A DNA stretch of 64,000 nucleotides from Hoeflea sp. YIM 152468 (GTDB lineage Bacteria > Pseudomonadota > Alphaproteobacteria > Rhizobiales > Rhizobiaceae): positions 186,001 to 250,000 of the forward strand of contig NZ_JARGET010000005.1 in NCBI RefSeq assembly GCF_029210485.1. The letters run 5' to 3'. Shown piece by piece: positions 45,836-56,664 of the stretch; the stretch's first letter is position 1; each line of letters begins with the position of its first letter. The notes beneath the pieces are model-generated. The model was not told the DNA's origin. It made no database searches and saw only the letters and a list, made by a program, of their open reading frames with translations. Made by a program: the position numbers and the translations under genes.

Positions 45836-46633
45836 ATGGCCATGGTCCAATCCGACAGTCGCAACGCCCTGGATCCGCACTTGGCCCGATTGAAGACATT
45901 CATGCTCTTGCTGCTCCTGTGCTTCATCGCGCCGGCTCTGGCTTCGCTGGGTGTGCGCGCCGCCAGTTCGCAGCCCGGTTCGTGGCGCGCCGCTGACTGG
46001 TCATCAGCCGGTATCCTGCCTGCGGCCACCGCTGGCGGACCTGCCGCACTCTATGTGATGAGCGCGCGAACCGGCGGCCTGAAAGGCGGGCTTGCCGTGC
46101 ATAGCTGGATCGTCACCCGACAGCGAGGCGACAGTCATTACACCCGCTACGACAAGGTCGGCTGGGGCGCCCCGATCCGGACCAATGCCTATCCGGCTGA
46201 CGGACGCTGGTACTCCAATGCGCCCGAGATCCTGCTCGCGCTTTCAGGAGAGGATGCGGCGCGGCTGATCCCGCAAGTTCAGGCCGCTGTTCTCGCCTAT
46301 CCCTATGCGCAGCGCGGTGACTACAGGATCTGGCCGGGTCCGAACTCCAACAGCTTTGTCGCCCATGTGCTGCGAAGCGTGCCCGATCTGGGCGTGGCGC
46401 TGCCGCCGGAGGCGGTCGGCCGCGACTACCGCTCGTTCGGCGATTTCGTCACGCTGTCGCCGGACTGGCACAATCTCGAACTCTCGCTCGGCGGTTATGC
46501 GGGGATTGCAATAGGCGCGCTCTACGGGATCGAATTTCGCCTTGGCGGGCTGGTGTTCGGGATCGACATCGCCGATCCGGCACTGAAACTGCCCGGATTC
46601 GGACGGATCGAGATCGGACACTCGTCTGCCTGA
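45836..46633 (+). CDS. DUF3750 family membrane-anchored protein
   Basis: A 265-residue protein of the DUF3750 family. One N-terminal membrane anchor (LKTFMLLLLLCFIAPALASL, about residues 19-40) is followed by an extracytoplasmic domain with HSWIVTRQRGDSHYTRYDKVGWG, PNSNSFVAHVLR and LGGYAGIAIGALYGIEFRLGG. The PNSNSFV block resembles permuted NlpC/P60-like folds, but no catalytic assignment is safe. It is 22 bases after the EamA gene and convergent with parC (six bases between stops). Confidence 0.85.
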   Translation: MAMVQSDSRNALDPHLARLKTFMLLLLLCFIAPALASLGVRAASSQPGSWRAADWSSAGILPAATAGGPAALYVMSARTGGLKGGLAVHSWIVTRQRGDSHYTRYDKVGWGAPIRTNAYPADGRWYSNAPEILLALSGEDAARLIPQVQAAVLAYPYAQRGDYRIWPGPNSNSFVAHVLRSVPDLGVALPPEAVGRDYRSFGDFVTLSPDWHNLELSLGGYAGIAIGALYGIEFRLGGLVFGIDIADPALKLPGFGRIEIGHSSA

Positions 46634-46639
46634 CTGATA

Positions 46640-48886
46640 TCAGCTGAACCTGCCCGAACGCGGGAAGCCCTTTGGCACCAGGCGGCCGGCCTGGGCGCGG
46701 TCGGCGATCCACTCGACCAGTTCTTCCTTCCTGCGGTTGTGCATACGCCCGGCGCTGTCTTCCCAGGTGAGCCCCTCCTCCATCGCAAAGCAGCGGGCAT
46801 CGGCTATGCCGCCATCCTTGTAGCGCTGCAGACGCACGCCCTTGCCGCGGCTCATTTCCGGCAGCTGCTCGAGCGGGAAAACCAGCATCTTGCGGTTCTC
46901 GCCGATGACAGCAACATGGTCACCGCTCACAGGTACGCAGAGCTTCATCTCGTCAGGCAGGCTGACATTCATGATCTGCTTGCCCTTGCGGGTGTTGGCG
47001 ACCATGTCGCTCTCGGACACGATGAAACCATTGCCGCGCGTGGAGGCAACCAGCAGCTTGCGCGCCGGATCATGAACAAACGCGGAAAGCACCGCCTGAT
47101 CATTGTCCATGTCGACAATGATGCGCAACGGCTCGCCATGCCCGCGTCCGCCCGGCAACCGATCGGCGCCAAGCGTGTAGGCCTTGCCGCCGGTGGTGAC
47201 AATGACGATCTTGTCGGTGGTGTTGGCGTGGAAGGCGAGCTTCAGTGAATCGCCATCCTTGAACTGCAGGCTGGCAAAATCGGCCATGTGGCCCTTCATG
47301 CCGCGAACCCAGCCCTTTTCCGAGATCACCACCGTGATCGGCTCTTTCTCGATCATGGCCTGCTCGATAGCGGCGAGATCGGCGACCGGGGCTTCGGCAA
47401 ATCTGGTACGGCGGGCGCCGAGCTCGGTTTCCTTGGAGAAGGTCTTGCGCACCTTGCCGACTTCCCAGGCGACGGTTTGCCATTGTTTGGAATCGGAGGC
47501 GAGCAATGCCTCGATTTCAGCCTTCTCATCGGTCAGGCCATCGAACTCCTTGCGGATTTCGAGTTCCTCAAGCTTGCGCAACGAGCGCAGCCGCATATTC
47601 AGAATTGCTTCGGCCTGGATCTCGTTCAGCTCGAAGGCCTTCATCAATTCGAGTTTTGGCTCATCCTCCTCGCGAATGATGCGGATCACTTCGTCGAGAT
47701 TGAGATAGGCGATCAGATAGCCCGCCAGCAGCTCCAGACGCCGTTCAATCGCCGCCAGCCGGTGCCGTGAGCGGCGTTGCAGCACCTCGCGGCGGTGCCC
47801 CAGCCATTCCGACAGAACCTCGACCAGGTTCATCACCTTGGGCACCTTGCCCATGGACAGCACATTGAGGTTGAGCGGAATGCGGTTTTCGAGATCGGTG
47901 AGACGGAACAGCGATTCCATCAGCAGGGTCGGATCCACGGTGCGGCTCTTGGGCACCAGCACCAGGCGGACGTCTTCTGCGGATTCGTCGCGGACATCAT
48001 CAAGCAACGGCAAGCGGCGGGCAATCAGCAGTTCGGCGATTTTCTCGATCAATCGCGATTTCTGCACCTGATAGGGCATCTCGGTGATGACGATCTGATA
48101 GCCGCCGCGGCCGGTCTCCTCGGTCTCCCATTTGGCACGAACCCGGAAGCCGCCCCGCCCGGTCTGGTACGCCTCGAGAATGGACGCGCGGCTGTCGATG
48201 ACCACCCCGCCCGTGGGAAAATCCGGACCTTCGACATAGTGCAGCAGATCTTCGACCGTGGCGTCGGGCTTGCGGATCAATGCCAGCGCCGCATCGCACA
48301 GTTCGGCAGCGTTGTGCGGCGGGATCGAGGTGGCCATGCCCACAGCGATGCCGGTGGCGCCATTGGCAAGCAGGTTTGGAAACGCGCCCGGCAGCACCAC
48401 CGGTTCGCTGTTTTCCTCGTCATAGGTGTCGCGGAAATCGACCGCATCCTCGTTGATGCCCTCGATCAGAAGTTCGGCAACCGCGGTCATCTTGGATTCG
48501 GTGTAGCGCATTGCCGCGGCGCTATCGCCGTCGATATTGCCGAAATTGCCCTGTCCGTTGGCCAGGGGATAGCGCACAGAAAAATCCTGCGCCAACCGCA
48601 CCAGGGCGTCATAGATCGACTGGTCGCCGTGGGGGTGGAAGTTACCCATCACCTCACCGACAATCTTGGCGGACTTCTTGAATGACCCGGCTGATTTCAG
48701 CCCCATTTCGCTCATCGCGTAGACGATGCGGCGATGCACCGGCTTCATACCATCGCGAACATCGGGCAATGCCCGGTGCATGATGGTCGAGAGCGCATAG
48801 GCCAGATAGCGCTCCTCGAGCGCTTTTTTCAGGTCAACGGCTTGAATGTGGTCGCCCCCACCGGGCGGAAGCAGGCTTTTTCCCAT
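46640..48886 (-). CDS. parC: DNA topoisomerase IV subunit A
   Basis: Type IIA topoisomerase subunit that breaks and rejoins DNA, needed for chromosome decatenation. The 748-residue protein shows [17 protein letters not shown], the QRP-type start of the breakage domain ([20 protein letters not shown]), the catalytic tyrosine in AAMRYTES (about residue 127), the GyrA-like coiled coil, and a C-terminal pinwheel (from about 490) without a canonical GyrA box. This favours ParC over GyrA. It is a single minus-strand gene. Confidence 0.94.
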   Translation of the reverse strand: MGKSLLPPGGGDHIQAVDLKKALEERYLAYALSTIMHRALPDVRDGMKPVHRRIVYAMSEMGLKSAGSFKKSAKIVGEVMGNFHPHGDQSIYDALVRLAQDFSVRYPLANGQGNFGNIDGDSAAAMRYTESKMTAVAELLIEGINEDAVDFRDTYDEENSEPVVLPGAFPNLLANGATGIAVGMATSIPPHNAAELCDAALALIRKPDATVEDLLHYVEGPDFPTGGVVIDSRASILEAYQTGRGGFRVRAKWETEETGRGGYQIVITEMPYQVQKSRLIEKIAELLIARRLPLLDDVRDESAEDVRLVLVPKSRTVDPTLLMESLFRLTDLENRIPLNLNVLSMGKVPKVMNLVEVLSEWLGHRREVLQRRSRHRLAAIERRLELLAGYLIAYLNLDEVIRIIREEDEPKLELMKAFELNEIQAEAILNMRLRSLRKLEELEIRKEFDGLTDEKAEIEALLASDSKQWQTVAWEVGKVRKTFSKETELGARRTRFAEAPVADLAAIEQAMIEKEPITVVISEKGWVRGMKGHMADFASLQFKDGDSLKLAFHANTTDKIVIVTTGGKAYTLGADRLPGGRGHGEPLRIIVDMDNDQAVLSAFVHDPARKLLVASTRGNGFIVSESDMVANTRKGKQIMNVSLPDEMKLCVPVSGDHVAVIGENRKMLVFPLEQLPEMSRGKGVRLQRYKDGGIADARCFAMEEGLTWEDSAGRMHNRRKEELVEWIADRAQAGRLVPKGFPRSGRFS

Positions 48887-49332
48887 GACGAGGGGTTAAC
48901 GGAAGCACTGATTCGGAGCAAGAGGCCGGCCGCAACTGCCGCATAGCCAGCGTTCTTCACCCCGGTATCGACTTGCCTGGACCAGATTCGCCCTGGTCAC
49001 AGTGCGATCGGGCGGCAGCACACCGCACGATTCCGGGTCTGCGCGAAATTGCCGGTGAGCAATCTGACGGGATGCCCCGCCGATCTCAGCGCCCCTGGGG
49101 ATGAGATCGGATGCAACCGCGCTGCCGGCGCGGTTTTGATCAGTGCAAACGAGAGCGTAAGGCCGCTTCTGGCGGGGCTGCACCTGTGGATCGGGAAAGT
49201 TGCACGGCACCCTGATTGCGGCCATAGATACACCATAAAGCTGTGGACGATTGAACGATACGTCTGGCCCCCACACCTATATGAGCAGCTTCGTGATTAG
49301 GATACTGGTCAAGCCAGCAGAAGGAATTTTCA
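48887..49332. other. Intergenic region without a recognised gene
   Basis: 446 bases between the divergent parC and the periplasmic-protein gene. The short open frames on both strands lack family features and good ribosome-binding sites. I see no repeat, hairpin with T-run or tRNA. Confidence 0.5.
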
Positions 49333-50556
49333 ATGACATTTCAACTCAATACAAGACGTTTGCTCTCCTCGGTCGTGCTCGTGGCTGCGTTGTCGAGCTT
49401 TGCATTGCCGGCCCTGGCGCTTGACCCCGATGATTTCGCCACAAAATTCGCAGCCGTGGCCAGCCAGGGCGGCGCCCAGATGAGCTTCGCATCGATAGAG
49501 CCGGCCGGCGGCGCCATTGTGTTGAAGTCGATGCGGTTCGAAGCTCCCGGCCAGCCAGCCGTCGAGCTGGGTGACGTCACATTCAATGGCGTCGAGGAAA
49601 TAGAGGACGGCAGCTACTTCGTCGACCAGACCGGGTTTGACGACATCGAATTCCGCAGTGGCCCTGCCAAGGTTTCGATTTCGGATCTGGAAATCTCCGG
49701 CCTCGTCATTCCGGCTGAAGCGGTTTTTGACACGCTCGACAACATCCTGTTCTACGAGAGTTTCTCGACAGGCAAAATCAACGTCGAACAGGATGGCGCT
49801 GACGTGTTTTCGATGGCCAGCCTGGATCTCGACGTCGATCGCGCGGACGACGATTCAAGGGTCGCCATCGAGATGACCGGCTCCGGCATCGGGATTGATC
49901 TCGGCCAGATTGACGATGCGAAGGCAAAACAGGCGCTCGCAGACCTTGGCTATACCTCCTTGACCGGCGACCTCAAGCTCGACGCCGCGTGGGAAGTCGA
50001 ACCGGGGACCATCAATCTGCGCGAATACTCGCTCACCCTCGATGAGGTTGGCCGTATCGCCATGTCGCTGCACATCTCCGGTTACACGCTCGACTTCATC
50101 CAAGCCATGCAAGAGGCCCAGACCGGAGCTGCCTCAAGTCCGGATTCACAGGCAACCCAGCAAGCCATGGGATTTGCGATGATGGGCATGCTGCAGCAAC
50201 TCAGCTTCAATTCGGCCTCGATCCGCTTTGACGATGCCTCGGTTACCGAAAAGGCCCTTTCCTACGCAGGCAAGCAACAGGGTATTTCGGGCGAGCAGAT
50301 GCGCCAGTCGGTGAAATTCATGTTGCCATTGATGCTGGGGCAACTGGGCATTCCGGCGCTGCAGCAGCAGATTTCAGAGGCTGCAAGCGTCTATCTCGAC
50401 AATCCCCAGAACCTGACCATTTCAGCAAGGCCGGCCAGTCCGGTTGCGGTGCCGATGATCATGGGTGCCGGCATGGGCAACCCCAAATCCCTGGTCGACC
50501 TGCTCAATGTGCAGGTGACCGCCAATGATCCGGTCGAGTTCTGCTGCAAGGAATGA
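49333..50556 (+). CDS. Hypothetical exported protein with repeated beta-type segments
   Basis: A 407-residue protein with a clear signal peptide (RRLLSSVVLVAALSSFALPALA, cleavage near residue 30) and no later membrane helix, so periplasmic or secreted. The first 230 residues are rich in alternating hydrophobic/acidic beta strands (VELGDVTFNGVEEIEDGSYF, FRSGPAKVSISDLEISGLV), reminiscent of AsmA/DUF945-like repeats. The C-terminal part is helical (QQAMGFAMMGMLQQL, QMRQSVKFMLPLMLGQLG). It ends with FCCKE. No family is recognised with confidence. GAAGG stands eight bases before the ATG. Confidence 0.75.
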   Translation: MTFQLNTRRLLSSVVLVAALSSFALPALALDPDDFATKFAAVASQGGAQMSFASIEPAGGAIVLKSMRFEAPGQPAVELGDVTFNGVEEIEDGSYFVDQTGFDDIEFRSGPAKVSISDLEISGLVIPAEAVFDTLDNILFYESFSTGKINVEQDGADVFSMASLDLDVDRADDDSRVAIEMTGSGIGIDLGQIDDAKAKQALADLGYTSLTGDLKLDAAWEVEPGTINLREYSLTLDEVGRIAMSLHISGYTLDFIQAMQEAQTGAASSPDSQATQQAMGFAMMGMLQQLSFNSASIRFDDASVTEKALSYAGKQQGISGEQMRQSVKFMLPLMLGQLGIPALQQQISEAASVYLDNPQNLTISARPASPVAVPMIMGAGMGNPKSLVDLLNVQVTANDPVEFCCKE

Positions 50557-50757
50557 CCGAGGCCGATCGCAACAGCCGGGTGCATGGAACCGGGCTGTTG
50601 CCCATCCCGTGCCGCGGCATGACGGCACAAGGGCCGGGATAGAGGCCCGCTGGTCTTGTTTGTTGGCAGCAGCAAGCGCAGGGTGGCCAAATCAAACCAG
50701 AGCTTGATGCCTGCGGCAACACGCTCGGTTCCCCTCCTTACATGCACTGGACACACC

Positions 50758-50910
50758 ATGATCCGCTTCAAGGCAATACCGGAACAAAAGCCGGTGGCGA
50801 CGCCGGCACCCAAGACCGCAAAGGCGCCGCGCAAGACCAAGGGCAAAGCGCCCGAGCCCGGGGACGACCTGCTCGATCTCGCAACAGACGCGCCGGATGA
50901 CAAGGACTGA
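50758..50910 (+). CDS. Small basic/acidic hypothetical protein (50 aa)
   Basis: Encodes MIRFKAIPEQKPVATPAPKT, a Lys/Ala/Pro-rich middle and an acidic tail (DDLLDLATDAPDDKD). Low-complexity and probably disordered. Similar short proteins occur in rhizobia by my recollection. A strong terminator follows 40 bases downstream, consistent with a real transcription unit. The open frame upstream of 50758 looks untranslated. Confidence is moderate because the composition alone could mislead. Confidence 0.5.
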   Translation: MIRFKAIPEQKPVATPAPKTAKAPRKTKGKAPEPGDDLLDLATDAPDDKD

Positions 50911-50949
50911 CCAGCGCTGCAAGCATCCGTCGACGCGTCGCCTACAGAT

Positions 50950-50988
50950 AAAAAAGCCCGGGAAACATAAGCTTGCCCGGGCTTTTTG
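50950..50988. terminator. Bidirectional Rho-independent terminator
   Basis: AAAAAAGCCCGGG ... CCCGGGCTTTTT with a 12-base loop. It has A-runs on the left and T-runs on the right, so it can end transcripts from the small gene on the plus strand and from aspS on the minus strand. Confidence 0.9.
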
Positions 50989-51012
50989 TTGGATTGATTC
51001 CAGGAACGCCGA

Positions 51013-51109
51013 CTCCGCCGCGCCTCCAGTTGGATGCGCGGCGGTGTCTCAGTTTCAATCAATGCCTGGGCTCTATCGTTCAAATGACTCCATTTGAACA
51101 CGCCATTCA
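51013..51109 (+). repeat. RIME-like bipartite palindromic repeat, copy C
   Basis: First dyad CCGCCGCGC-C-TCCA-GT-TGGA-T-GCGCGGCGG (51016-51044), then the linker TCTCAGTTTCAATCAATGCCTG. The second dyad has CAAATG-ACTC-CATTTG (51081-51096). The right end contains the aspS stop codon (51107-51109), the same position relative to the element as in copies B and D. Confidence 0.75.
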
Positions 51110-52897
51110 TTGGTCAGGCTTGGGCGGGATCGGTCGGATCGAAAGATCGCGCAGCTGCGCCGGCGAGGCCGGGCTCGGGGCGCCCATCAGCAGATCCTGG
51201 GCCTGCTGGTTCATCGGGAACAGCGCCACTTCGCGCAGATTCTTGGCGCCGACAATCAGCATGATCACCCGGTCGACGCCGGCTGCCATGCCGCCATGCG
51301 GCGGCGCGCCGTACTGGAAGGCGCGGTAGAGGCCGCCGAAGCGCTCTTCGACATCGGCCTGGCTGAGACCCACCTTCTCGAACGCCTTGACCATCAGCTC
51401 GGGCGACTGGTTCCGGATCGAGCCGGAGGCGATCTCGAAACCGTTGCAGACCAGATCATACTGATAGGCCTTGAGCGTCAGCGGGTCCTGGTTCTCGAGC
51501 GCGTCCATGCCGCCCTGGGGCATGGAGAACGGGTTGTGGGCGAACTCGATCTTCTTGGTCTCCTCGTCCCATTCATAGAACGGAAAGTCGACGATCCAGC
51601 ACAATTCGAACCGGTCATGGTCAACCAGCTTGAGCTCTTCCCCGGCGCGGGTGCGGGCGTCGCCGGCAAAGCGGGCGAACTTGTCCGGGTCCCCTGCTGC
51701 AAAGAAACAGGCATCGCCATCCTCAAGTCCAAGCTGGATGCGGATCGCCTCGGTGCGTTCGGGTCCGATGTTCTTGGCGATCGGGCCGGCGCCCTCGAGA
51801 TTGTCGCCTTCCTTGCGCCAGAAGATATAGCCCAGCCCCGGCTGGCCCTGGCCTTGCGCCCAGGAGTTCATCCGGTCACAAAACGCGCGGGAGCCACCGG
51901 TCTTGGCCGGAATCGCCCAGACCTCGACCTTGGGGTTGTTGGCGATCATGCCGGCAAACACCTTGAAGCCGGAACCGGCAAAGTGCTCGGTGACCGACTG
52001 CATCTCGATCGGGTTACGCAGATCCGGCTTGTCGGAACCATATTTGCGCATCGCCTCGGCATGGGGAATGCGGCGGAATTCCTGCGTCACAGGCTTGCCT
52101 TCGGCAAACGCCTCAAACACGCCGCGCATCACCGGCTCCATCGTGTCCCAGACATCTTCCTGGGTGACGAAACTCATTTCCACATCGAGTTGGTAGAACT
52201 CGCCGGGAAGACGGTCGGCGCGCGGGTCTTCATCGCGGAAACAGGGCGCGATCTGGAAATAGCGGTCGAAACCGGCAACCATCAGCAGTTGCTTGTAGAG
52301 CTGCGGCGCCTGCGGCAAGGCGTAGAACTGGCCGGGATGGATCCGGCTTGGCACCAGAAAGTCACGTGCGCCTTCGGGCGAGGACGCGGTCAGGATCGGC
52401 GTGGCGTATTCGGCAAAGCCAATCTCGGTCATGCGGGTGCGCATGTCGGCGATGACCTTGGTGCGCGTGACAATGTTGCGGTGCAGCGTTTCGCGGCGCA
52501 AATCGAGAAAGCGGTATTTGAGGCGCACATCCTCGGGATAGTCGGGCTCGCCAAACACCGGCAAGGGCAATTCCTTGGCCGCCGACAGGATTTCGATTTC
52601 CTGGGCAAAGACTTCAATCTCGCCGGTGCCGAGATTGGCGTTGATGGTATCGGAGGTGCGCTCCTTGACCACGCCATCGACACGGATCACCCATTCGCCA
52701 CGCACGGTTTCCGCCGCCTTGAAGGCTGGCGAATCGGGGTCGGCAACAATCTGCGTCAGACCGTAATGATCGCGCAAATCGATGAACAGCAGGCCGCCAT
52801 GGTCGCGCACGCGGTGCACCCAGCCCGACAGGCGGACCGTGGCGCCAGTGTCGCTCTTGCGGAGCGCGGCGCAGGTATGGGAACGGTAGGGATGCAT
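51107..52897 (-). CDS. aspS: Aspartyl-tRNA synthetase
   Basis: Class II synthetase of 596 residues, the bacterial length with a GAD insertion domain. It begins [18 protein letters not shown], then an OB-fold anticodon domain ([23 protein letters not shown]). The motif 2 region [19 protein letters not shown] and the motif 3 region [22 protein letters not shown] are present. The open frame continues far upstream, but the conserved N-terminus fixes the ATG at 52897. Whether the enzyme also charges tRNA-Asn cannot be decided here. The 384 bases upstream, before rnd, show no other gene. Confidence 0.97.
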   Translation of the reverse strand: MHPYRSHTCAALRKSDTGATVRLSGWVHRVRDHGGLLFIDLRDHYGLTQIVADPDSPAFKAAETVRGEWVIRVDGVVKERTSDTINANLGTGEIEVFAQEIEILSAAKELPLPVFGEPDYPEDVRLKYRFLDLRRETLHRNIVTRTKVIADMRTRMTEIGFAEYATPILTASSPEGARDFLVPSRIHPGQFYALPQAPQLYKQLLMVAGFDRYFQIAPCFRDEDPRADRLPGEFYQLDVEMSFVTQEDVWDTMEPVMRGVFEAFAEGKPVTQEFRRIPHAEAMRKYGSDKPDLRNPIEMQSVTEHFAGSGFKVFAGMIANNPKVEVWAIPAKTGGSRAFCDRMNSWAQGQGQPGLGYIFWRKEGDNLEGAGPIAKNIGPERTEAIRIQLGLEDGDACFFAAGDPDKFARFAGDARTRAGEELKLVDHDRFELCWIVDFPFYEWDEETKKIEFAHNPFSMPQGGMDALENQDPLTLKAYQYDLVCNGFEIASGSIRNQSPELMVKAFEKVGLSQADVEERFGGLYRAFQYGAPPHGGMAAGVDRVIMLIVGAKNLREVALFPMNQQAQDLLMGAPSPASPAQLRDLSIRPIPPKPDQ

Positions 52898-53281
52898 GAC
52901 AAGTCCTCGATGGCTGGAACCAGTGGGTAAAACCGGCGGATTGACGGGGTGCGACACAGCCTCGTATCGCCACCTCGGCGCACGGTAAAAATCGCGCGGA
53001 AAAGCGCATGACCCACCCGGTTTGTCAAGGTGGAAGGGCGCTTTGTCGCTGTACGGAGACCGGTCTGATGTACTTTGCCGGGATTTCGGCGCGACCGCCA
53101 GGCAAATGCGATCTGGCACCTGGCTTCCAGTTTGACGCCTGCGGCAGGTTCTGAAACCGCTGCCTGCCCTGCTCAAGCCTCTGATCACCGCCGATGGTTT
53201 GCAGTCCGTCAACTGCCAATCAGCCTCACATTCAACTCCGTGGGACAAGACAAACCGAAAAAATCCCGCTAAAGGCCAAAC
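52898..53281. other. Intergenic region between divergent aspS and rnd
   Basis: 384 bases. The long aspS frame stays open through it by chance, and plus-strand frames are short and arginine-rich. Nothing recognisable apart from room for two promoters. Confidence 0.5.
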
Positions 53282-54433
53282 ATGGACATGATTACAACAA
53301 CCGAGGCGCTTGCCGCCTTTTGTGCCCGCCTTGCCAGCCACGACTATGTCACCGTTGACACCGAGTTCCTGCGTGAGACGACGTATTGGCCCGAGCTCTG
53401 CCTTATCCAGATGGCCGGACCGGAGGACGAAGGTATTGTCGATCCTCAGGCCGATGGCATTGATCTTAAACCATTTTTTGACCTGATGGCAGACGCCTCG
53501 GTGACCAAGGTGTTTCATGCCGCGCGTCAGGATATCGAAATCGTCGTCAAGCTCGGCGATCTGGTGCCGCACCCGATTTTCGACACGCAGGTCGCGGCAA
53601 TGGTCTGCGGATTCGGCGAATCAATTTCCTATGACCAGCTGGTTTCCCGGATCACCGGCGCATCCATCGACAAGTCGTCGCGGTTTACCGACTGGAGCCG
53701 CCGACCGTTGAGCGACAAGCAACTTGATTATGCGCTCGCCGATGTCACCCATCTGCGCGACGTCTATCTCGAACTTGTCACCCGCCTCGAGACGGAAAAC
53801 CGCCGTCACTGGGTGAACGACGAGATGGCAGTGCTGGAATCGCGCGCCACCTATGAAATCAAGCCCGAAGACGCCTGGAAGCGGTTGAAAATGCGGGTAA
53901 AGAAGCCGATCGAGCTCTGTGTGCTTCAACACGTGGCGGCGTGGCGCGAACGCGAGGCGAAGAGCCGCAATGTTCCGCGCGGCCGGGTGATCAAGGACGA
54001 TGCGATCTATGAAATCGCACAGCAGCAGCCCAAGGACAGTGAAGCGCTGTCCCGACTTCGCACAATTCCGCGCGGCTTCGAGCGCTCGGCTCAGGGCGCC
54101 AAGCTTATCGAGCTCGTGAACACGGCGCTGCAAACGCCGAAGGACGACCTGCCGCGTCTGCCACGTCAACGGCAGACGCCCGAAGGCGCACAGGCAGCCG
54201 TGGAGCTGTTGCGGGTGCTGCTCAAGCTGACGGTCGAGAAGGAAAATGTCGCGGCCAAGATCATTGCGACCTCGGATGATCTTGAGTCCATCGCCATCGA
54301 TGGCGATGCCGCTGATGTCGCGGCGCTGAAGGGCTGGCGCAAGGAACTGTTCGGCGATCAGGCGCTCAAGCTCATTCGTGGCGAGGTGGCGCTCAGGTTT
54401 GCTGACAAGAAGGTCGAAGCGCTCGAACTTTAG
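53282..54433 (+). CDS. rnd: Ribonuclease D
   Basis: 3'-5' exoribonuclease maturing tRNA and other small RNAs. The 383-residue protein carries the DEDDy exonuclease motifs: [10 protein letters not shown] (DTE), [10 protein letters not shown] and [15 protein letters not shown] (Y-x3-D), all within the first 170 residues, followed by an HRDC-type helical domain ([29 protein letters not shown]). In many rhizobia rnd is near ppx and ppk; here about 8.9 kb of accessory sequence separates rnd from ppx. Confidence 0.95.
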   Translation: MDMITTTEALAAFCARLASHDYVTVDTEFLRETTYWPELCLIQMAGPEDEGIVDPQADGIDLKPFFDLMADASVTKVFHAARQDIEIVVKLGDLVPHPIFDTQVAAMVCGFGESISYDQLVSRITGASIDKSSRFTDWSRRPLSDKQLDYALADVTHLRDVYLELVTRLETENRRHWVNDEMAVLESRATYEIKPEDAWKRLKMRVKKPIELCVLQHVAAWREREAKSRNVPRGRVIKDDAIYEIAQQQPKDSEALSRLRTIPRGFERSAQGAKLIELVNTALQTPKDDLPRLPRQRQTPEGAQAAVELLRVLLKLTVEKENVAAKIIATSDDLESIAIDGDAADVAALKGWRKELFGDQALKLIRGEVALRFADKKVEALEL

Positions 54434-54447
54434 GGGGCTTGTCTTCG

Positions 54448-55743
54448 TCAGCTGTACAGGTCGGCCCGGGTCGGCGGCAGGCCCGCCGGCCCCCGCCTCA
54501 CCCGAGTTGTCACCGTCTGGTAAAGCCGCACCGTGTTGCGCTCGAAGGCGATCGAACAGCCGCCGAGATAGACCAGCCAGAGCCGTGTCTTGACCTCGCC
54601 GACCTCGGCCACGGCAGCGTCGTAATTGGCGAGCAGCCGGTCGTGCCAGAGCTTGCAGGTGCGCTGATAATGTTCGCGCCAGTTTTCCACATCGTGAACC
54701 TCGAAGCCGTGCTGTTCCAAGTTCATCACGGTGTTGCCGATGTGATCGAGCTCGCCGCCGGGAAAGATGTATTTGGTCAGCAGCGCGAATTCCCTGTTCT
54801 TCTTGCGGAAGGTCTTGGCATCCTTTTTGGCAGGTCTGGTGATGGCGTGATGCAGATAGATACCCTCGGGCTTTAGCACCCGGGCAATGGTTGCGTAATA
54901 GGTCGGGTAATTGTCGATGCCGATGGCTTCATGCATGCCGATCGAGGAAATCTTGTCGAACCGGCCTTCCACCTTGGCATAATCGAGCAGGATGAAATTG
55001 ACGCGATCCGACAATCCAAGCTGATCGGCCCTGGCTCTGGCAAATTCCAGCTGGCGCACGGACAGCGTGACGCCGGTGACATGGACGCCATAATTGGCCG
55101 CCGCATAGAGCGCCAGAGAGCCCCATCCGAAGCCGATATCGAGCATGGTTTGGCCAGGTTTCAGCCGCAGTTTCCGGCAGATCATCTCCAGCTTGTCGCG
55201 TTGCAACTGGTGGATATCATTGTCCCAATCGGTGCAATAGCCGCAGGTGTAGACCATCTGATCGTCAAGAAACAGCTCATAGAATGCGTTGGAAACATCA
55301 TAGTGATAGGCGATGTTCTTCCGGTTTTCCTCGGCATTGCCGTCGGAAGGTCTCTCCTCGGGCTGGTCGCTCAACGGCCACGGGCCGCCCTTGTCCACGA
55401 ATAGAAATTTGCGCAGCGTGTTGAACACCTGAAATTTGCTGAGCTGTTTTCTAATTTCGCGCGTGCGCACCTTGGGCCGCCGCGCCACCAGATCGAACAT
55501 GTCGCCGTTTTCGAAATCGATCCGTTTTGATACCCATAAATTCAGCAGGGTTTCGGGATTTGGAGAGCGCAACAGCGCGGCAACCAGCCCTTCGTCGGCC
55601 AAACGGATCGTAAACGCCTTGGGGTCCAGATCCTCGGGCACTGTCGAGCCGTCCCAGAGCCGGAAGCCAATATCCAGTTCAAGGATGCTCCGCGCATGGG
55701 TCACGAGTTTGCGGAAGCTCTTCAACCGGCTTTGTGCTGTCAA
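54448..55743 (-). CDS. Cyclopropane-fatty-acyl-phospholipid synthase family methyltransferase
   Basis: A 431-residue SAM-dependent enzyme of the CFA synthase family that modifies double bonds of membrane phospholipids. It has an N-terminal lipid-binding region (about residues 20-130), then the Rossmann methyltransferase with YHYDVSNAFYELFLDD, YTCGYC, LDIGFGWGSLA (SAM site) and the SIGMHEAIG and FPGGELDHIG blocks. A TTG at 55743 is taken as the start because AAAGGA lies nine bases upstream and the duplicate of this 5' end at 60362 has the same TTG. It is convergent with rnd. Its first 45 or so codons are duplicated in the chimera at 60141-60362. Confidence 0.9.
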   Translation of the reverse strand: MTAQSRLKSFRKLVTHARSILELDIGFRLWDGSTVPEDLDPKAFTIRLADEGLVAALLRSPNPETLLNLWVSKRIDFENGDMFDLVARRPKVRTREIRKQLSKFQVFNTLRKFLFVDKGGPWPLSDQPEERPSDGNAEENRKNIAYHYDVSNAFYELFLDDQMVYTCGYCTDWDNDIHQLQRDKLEMICRKLRLKPGQTMLDIGFGWGSLALYAAANYGVHVTGVTLSVRQLEFARARADQLGLSDRVNFILLDYAKVEGRFDKISSIGMHEAIGIDNYPTYYATIARVLKPEGIYLHHAITRPAKKDAKTFRKKNREFALLTKYIFPGGELDHIGNTVMNLEQHGFEVHDVENWREHYQRTCKLWHDRLLANYDAAVAEVGEVKTRLWLVYLGGCSIAFERNTVRLYQTVTTRVRRGPAGLPPTRADLYS

Positions 55744-55994
55744 AACATCAATTCCTTTGATGGTGCATAGGCTGATCACGACAGATCTCGTTAGAGGCAA
55801 GACTATTCGCTTGCGGTAGAAAACACCATCGCCGACAGCATTTCACTGAATGACAATATCGCGATTCCACGCCTGCTGTGAGCTTCGTTGCCAAGTTTGC
55901 AACGCTGTCCACAGTGCCCTGAGGATCGGAAATGGCGCCAAAGGGCTGACCCGGTGGGACTTGGGCCCGGAACCCGGACCAGACTTCATTCGAT

Positions 55995-56023
55995 TTGACA
56001 ACATACCAACCAGTTGGTATGTG
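55995..56023 (+). promoter_or_regulatory. Promoter with embedded TetR-type operator
   Basis: A TTGACA -35 box (55995-56000) and a TATGTG -10 box (56018-56023) are 17 bases apart. The spacer and the -10 box hold ACATACCAAC-CA-GTTGGTATGT (56001-56022), a perfect 10-base-arm palindrome. It lies 22 bases before the TetR start, so the repressor probably blocks its own operon. Confidence 0.75.
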
Positions 56024-56043
56024 ATTCACCAAAAGGAATTGTC

Positions 56044-56664
56044 ATGCAAGCACGATCACCCCAGGCGAAAGAAAAACTGCTCACTTCCGCCTTGTCGGTC
56101 ATCCGGACAAAAGGCTATTCGGGCACCACGGTTGATGAGCTCTGCGCCGCCGCCGGTGTAACCAAGGGGGCATTTTTCCATCACTTCAAGAGCAAGGAAG
56201 CGCTGGGCATTGCCGCCGCAGACTACTGGTCGGAATTCACCGGCGCGCTGTTTGCCTCGGCCCCCTATCACGACCATGCAGATCCGCTCGACCGGGTGCT
56301 TGCCTATATCGATTTCCGCCGCCTGCTGCTGTCGGGCGAGCTTCCCGATTACACCTGTCTGGTCGGAACCATGGTGCAGGAGACCTATCTGACCGCGCCT
56401 GCGATCCGAGATGCATGCCACGCCTCAATTGAAGGACATGCGCACACGCTTGCGCCCGACATTCAGGCAGCCATGGACGCGCGCGGCATGGATGACGCCG
56501 GCTGGACCGCAGAGAGCCTGGCGCTGCACACCCAGGTGGTGCTGCAGGGCGCCTTCATTCTCGCCAAGGCAGAAGACTCCGTTTCCGTCGCCATCGACAG
56601 CGTCGACCACCTCAAACGCTACGTGACACTGTTGTTCAACCAGCCAGTGGAGAAAGCCGCATGA
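56044..56664 (+). CDS. TetR/AcrR-family repressor
   Basis: A 206-residue regulator. The N-terminal helix-turn-helix is KEKLLTSALSVIRTKGYSGTTVDELCAAAGVTKGAFFHHFKSKE (about residues 9-55); the rest is a helical ligand-binding domain with a TetR_C-like end. The ATG at 56044 has AAGGAA six bases upstream. It overlaps the next gene by four bases (ATGA) and heads an operon of small detoxification-type genes. The operator at 56001-56022 indicates self-regulation. Confidence 0.92.
   Translation: MQARSPQAKEKLLTSALSVIRTKGYSGTTVDELCAAAGVTKGAFFHHFKSKEALGIAAADYWSEFTGALFASAPYHDHADPLDRVLAYIDFRRLLLSGELPDYTCLVGTMVQETYLTAPAIRDACHASIEGHAHTLAPDIQAAMDARGMDDAGWTAESLALHTQVVLQGAFILAKAEDSVSVAIDSVDHLKRYVTLLFNQPVEKAA

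Noticed and set aside
51110-52930. 606-residue open frame antisense to aspS
   Set aside because: A shadow of the aspS codons; no family features and no ribosome-binding site.
52898-53572. N-terminal extension of aspS of about 225 residues
   Set aside because: The extension is not synthetase-like and would overlap the rnd coding region; the conserved N-terminus begins at 52897.
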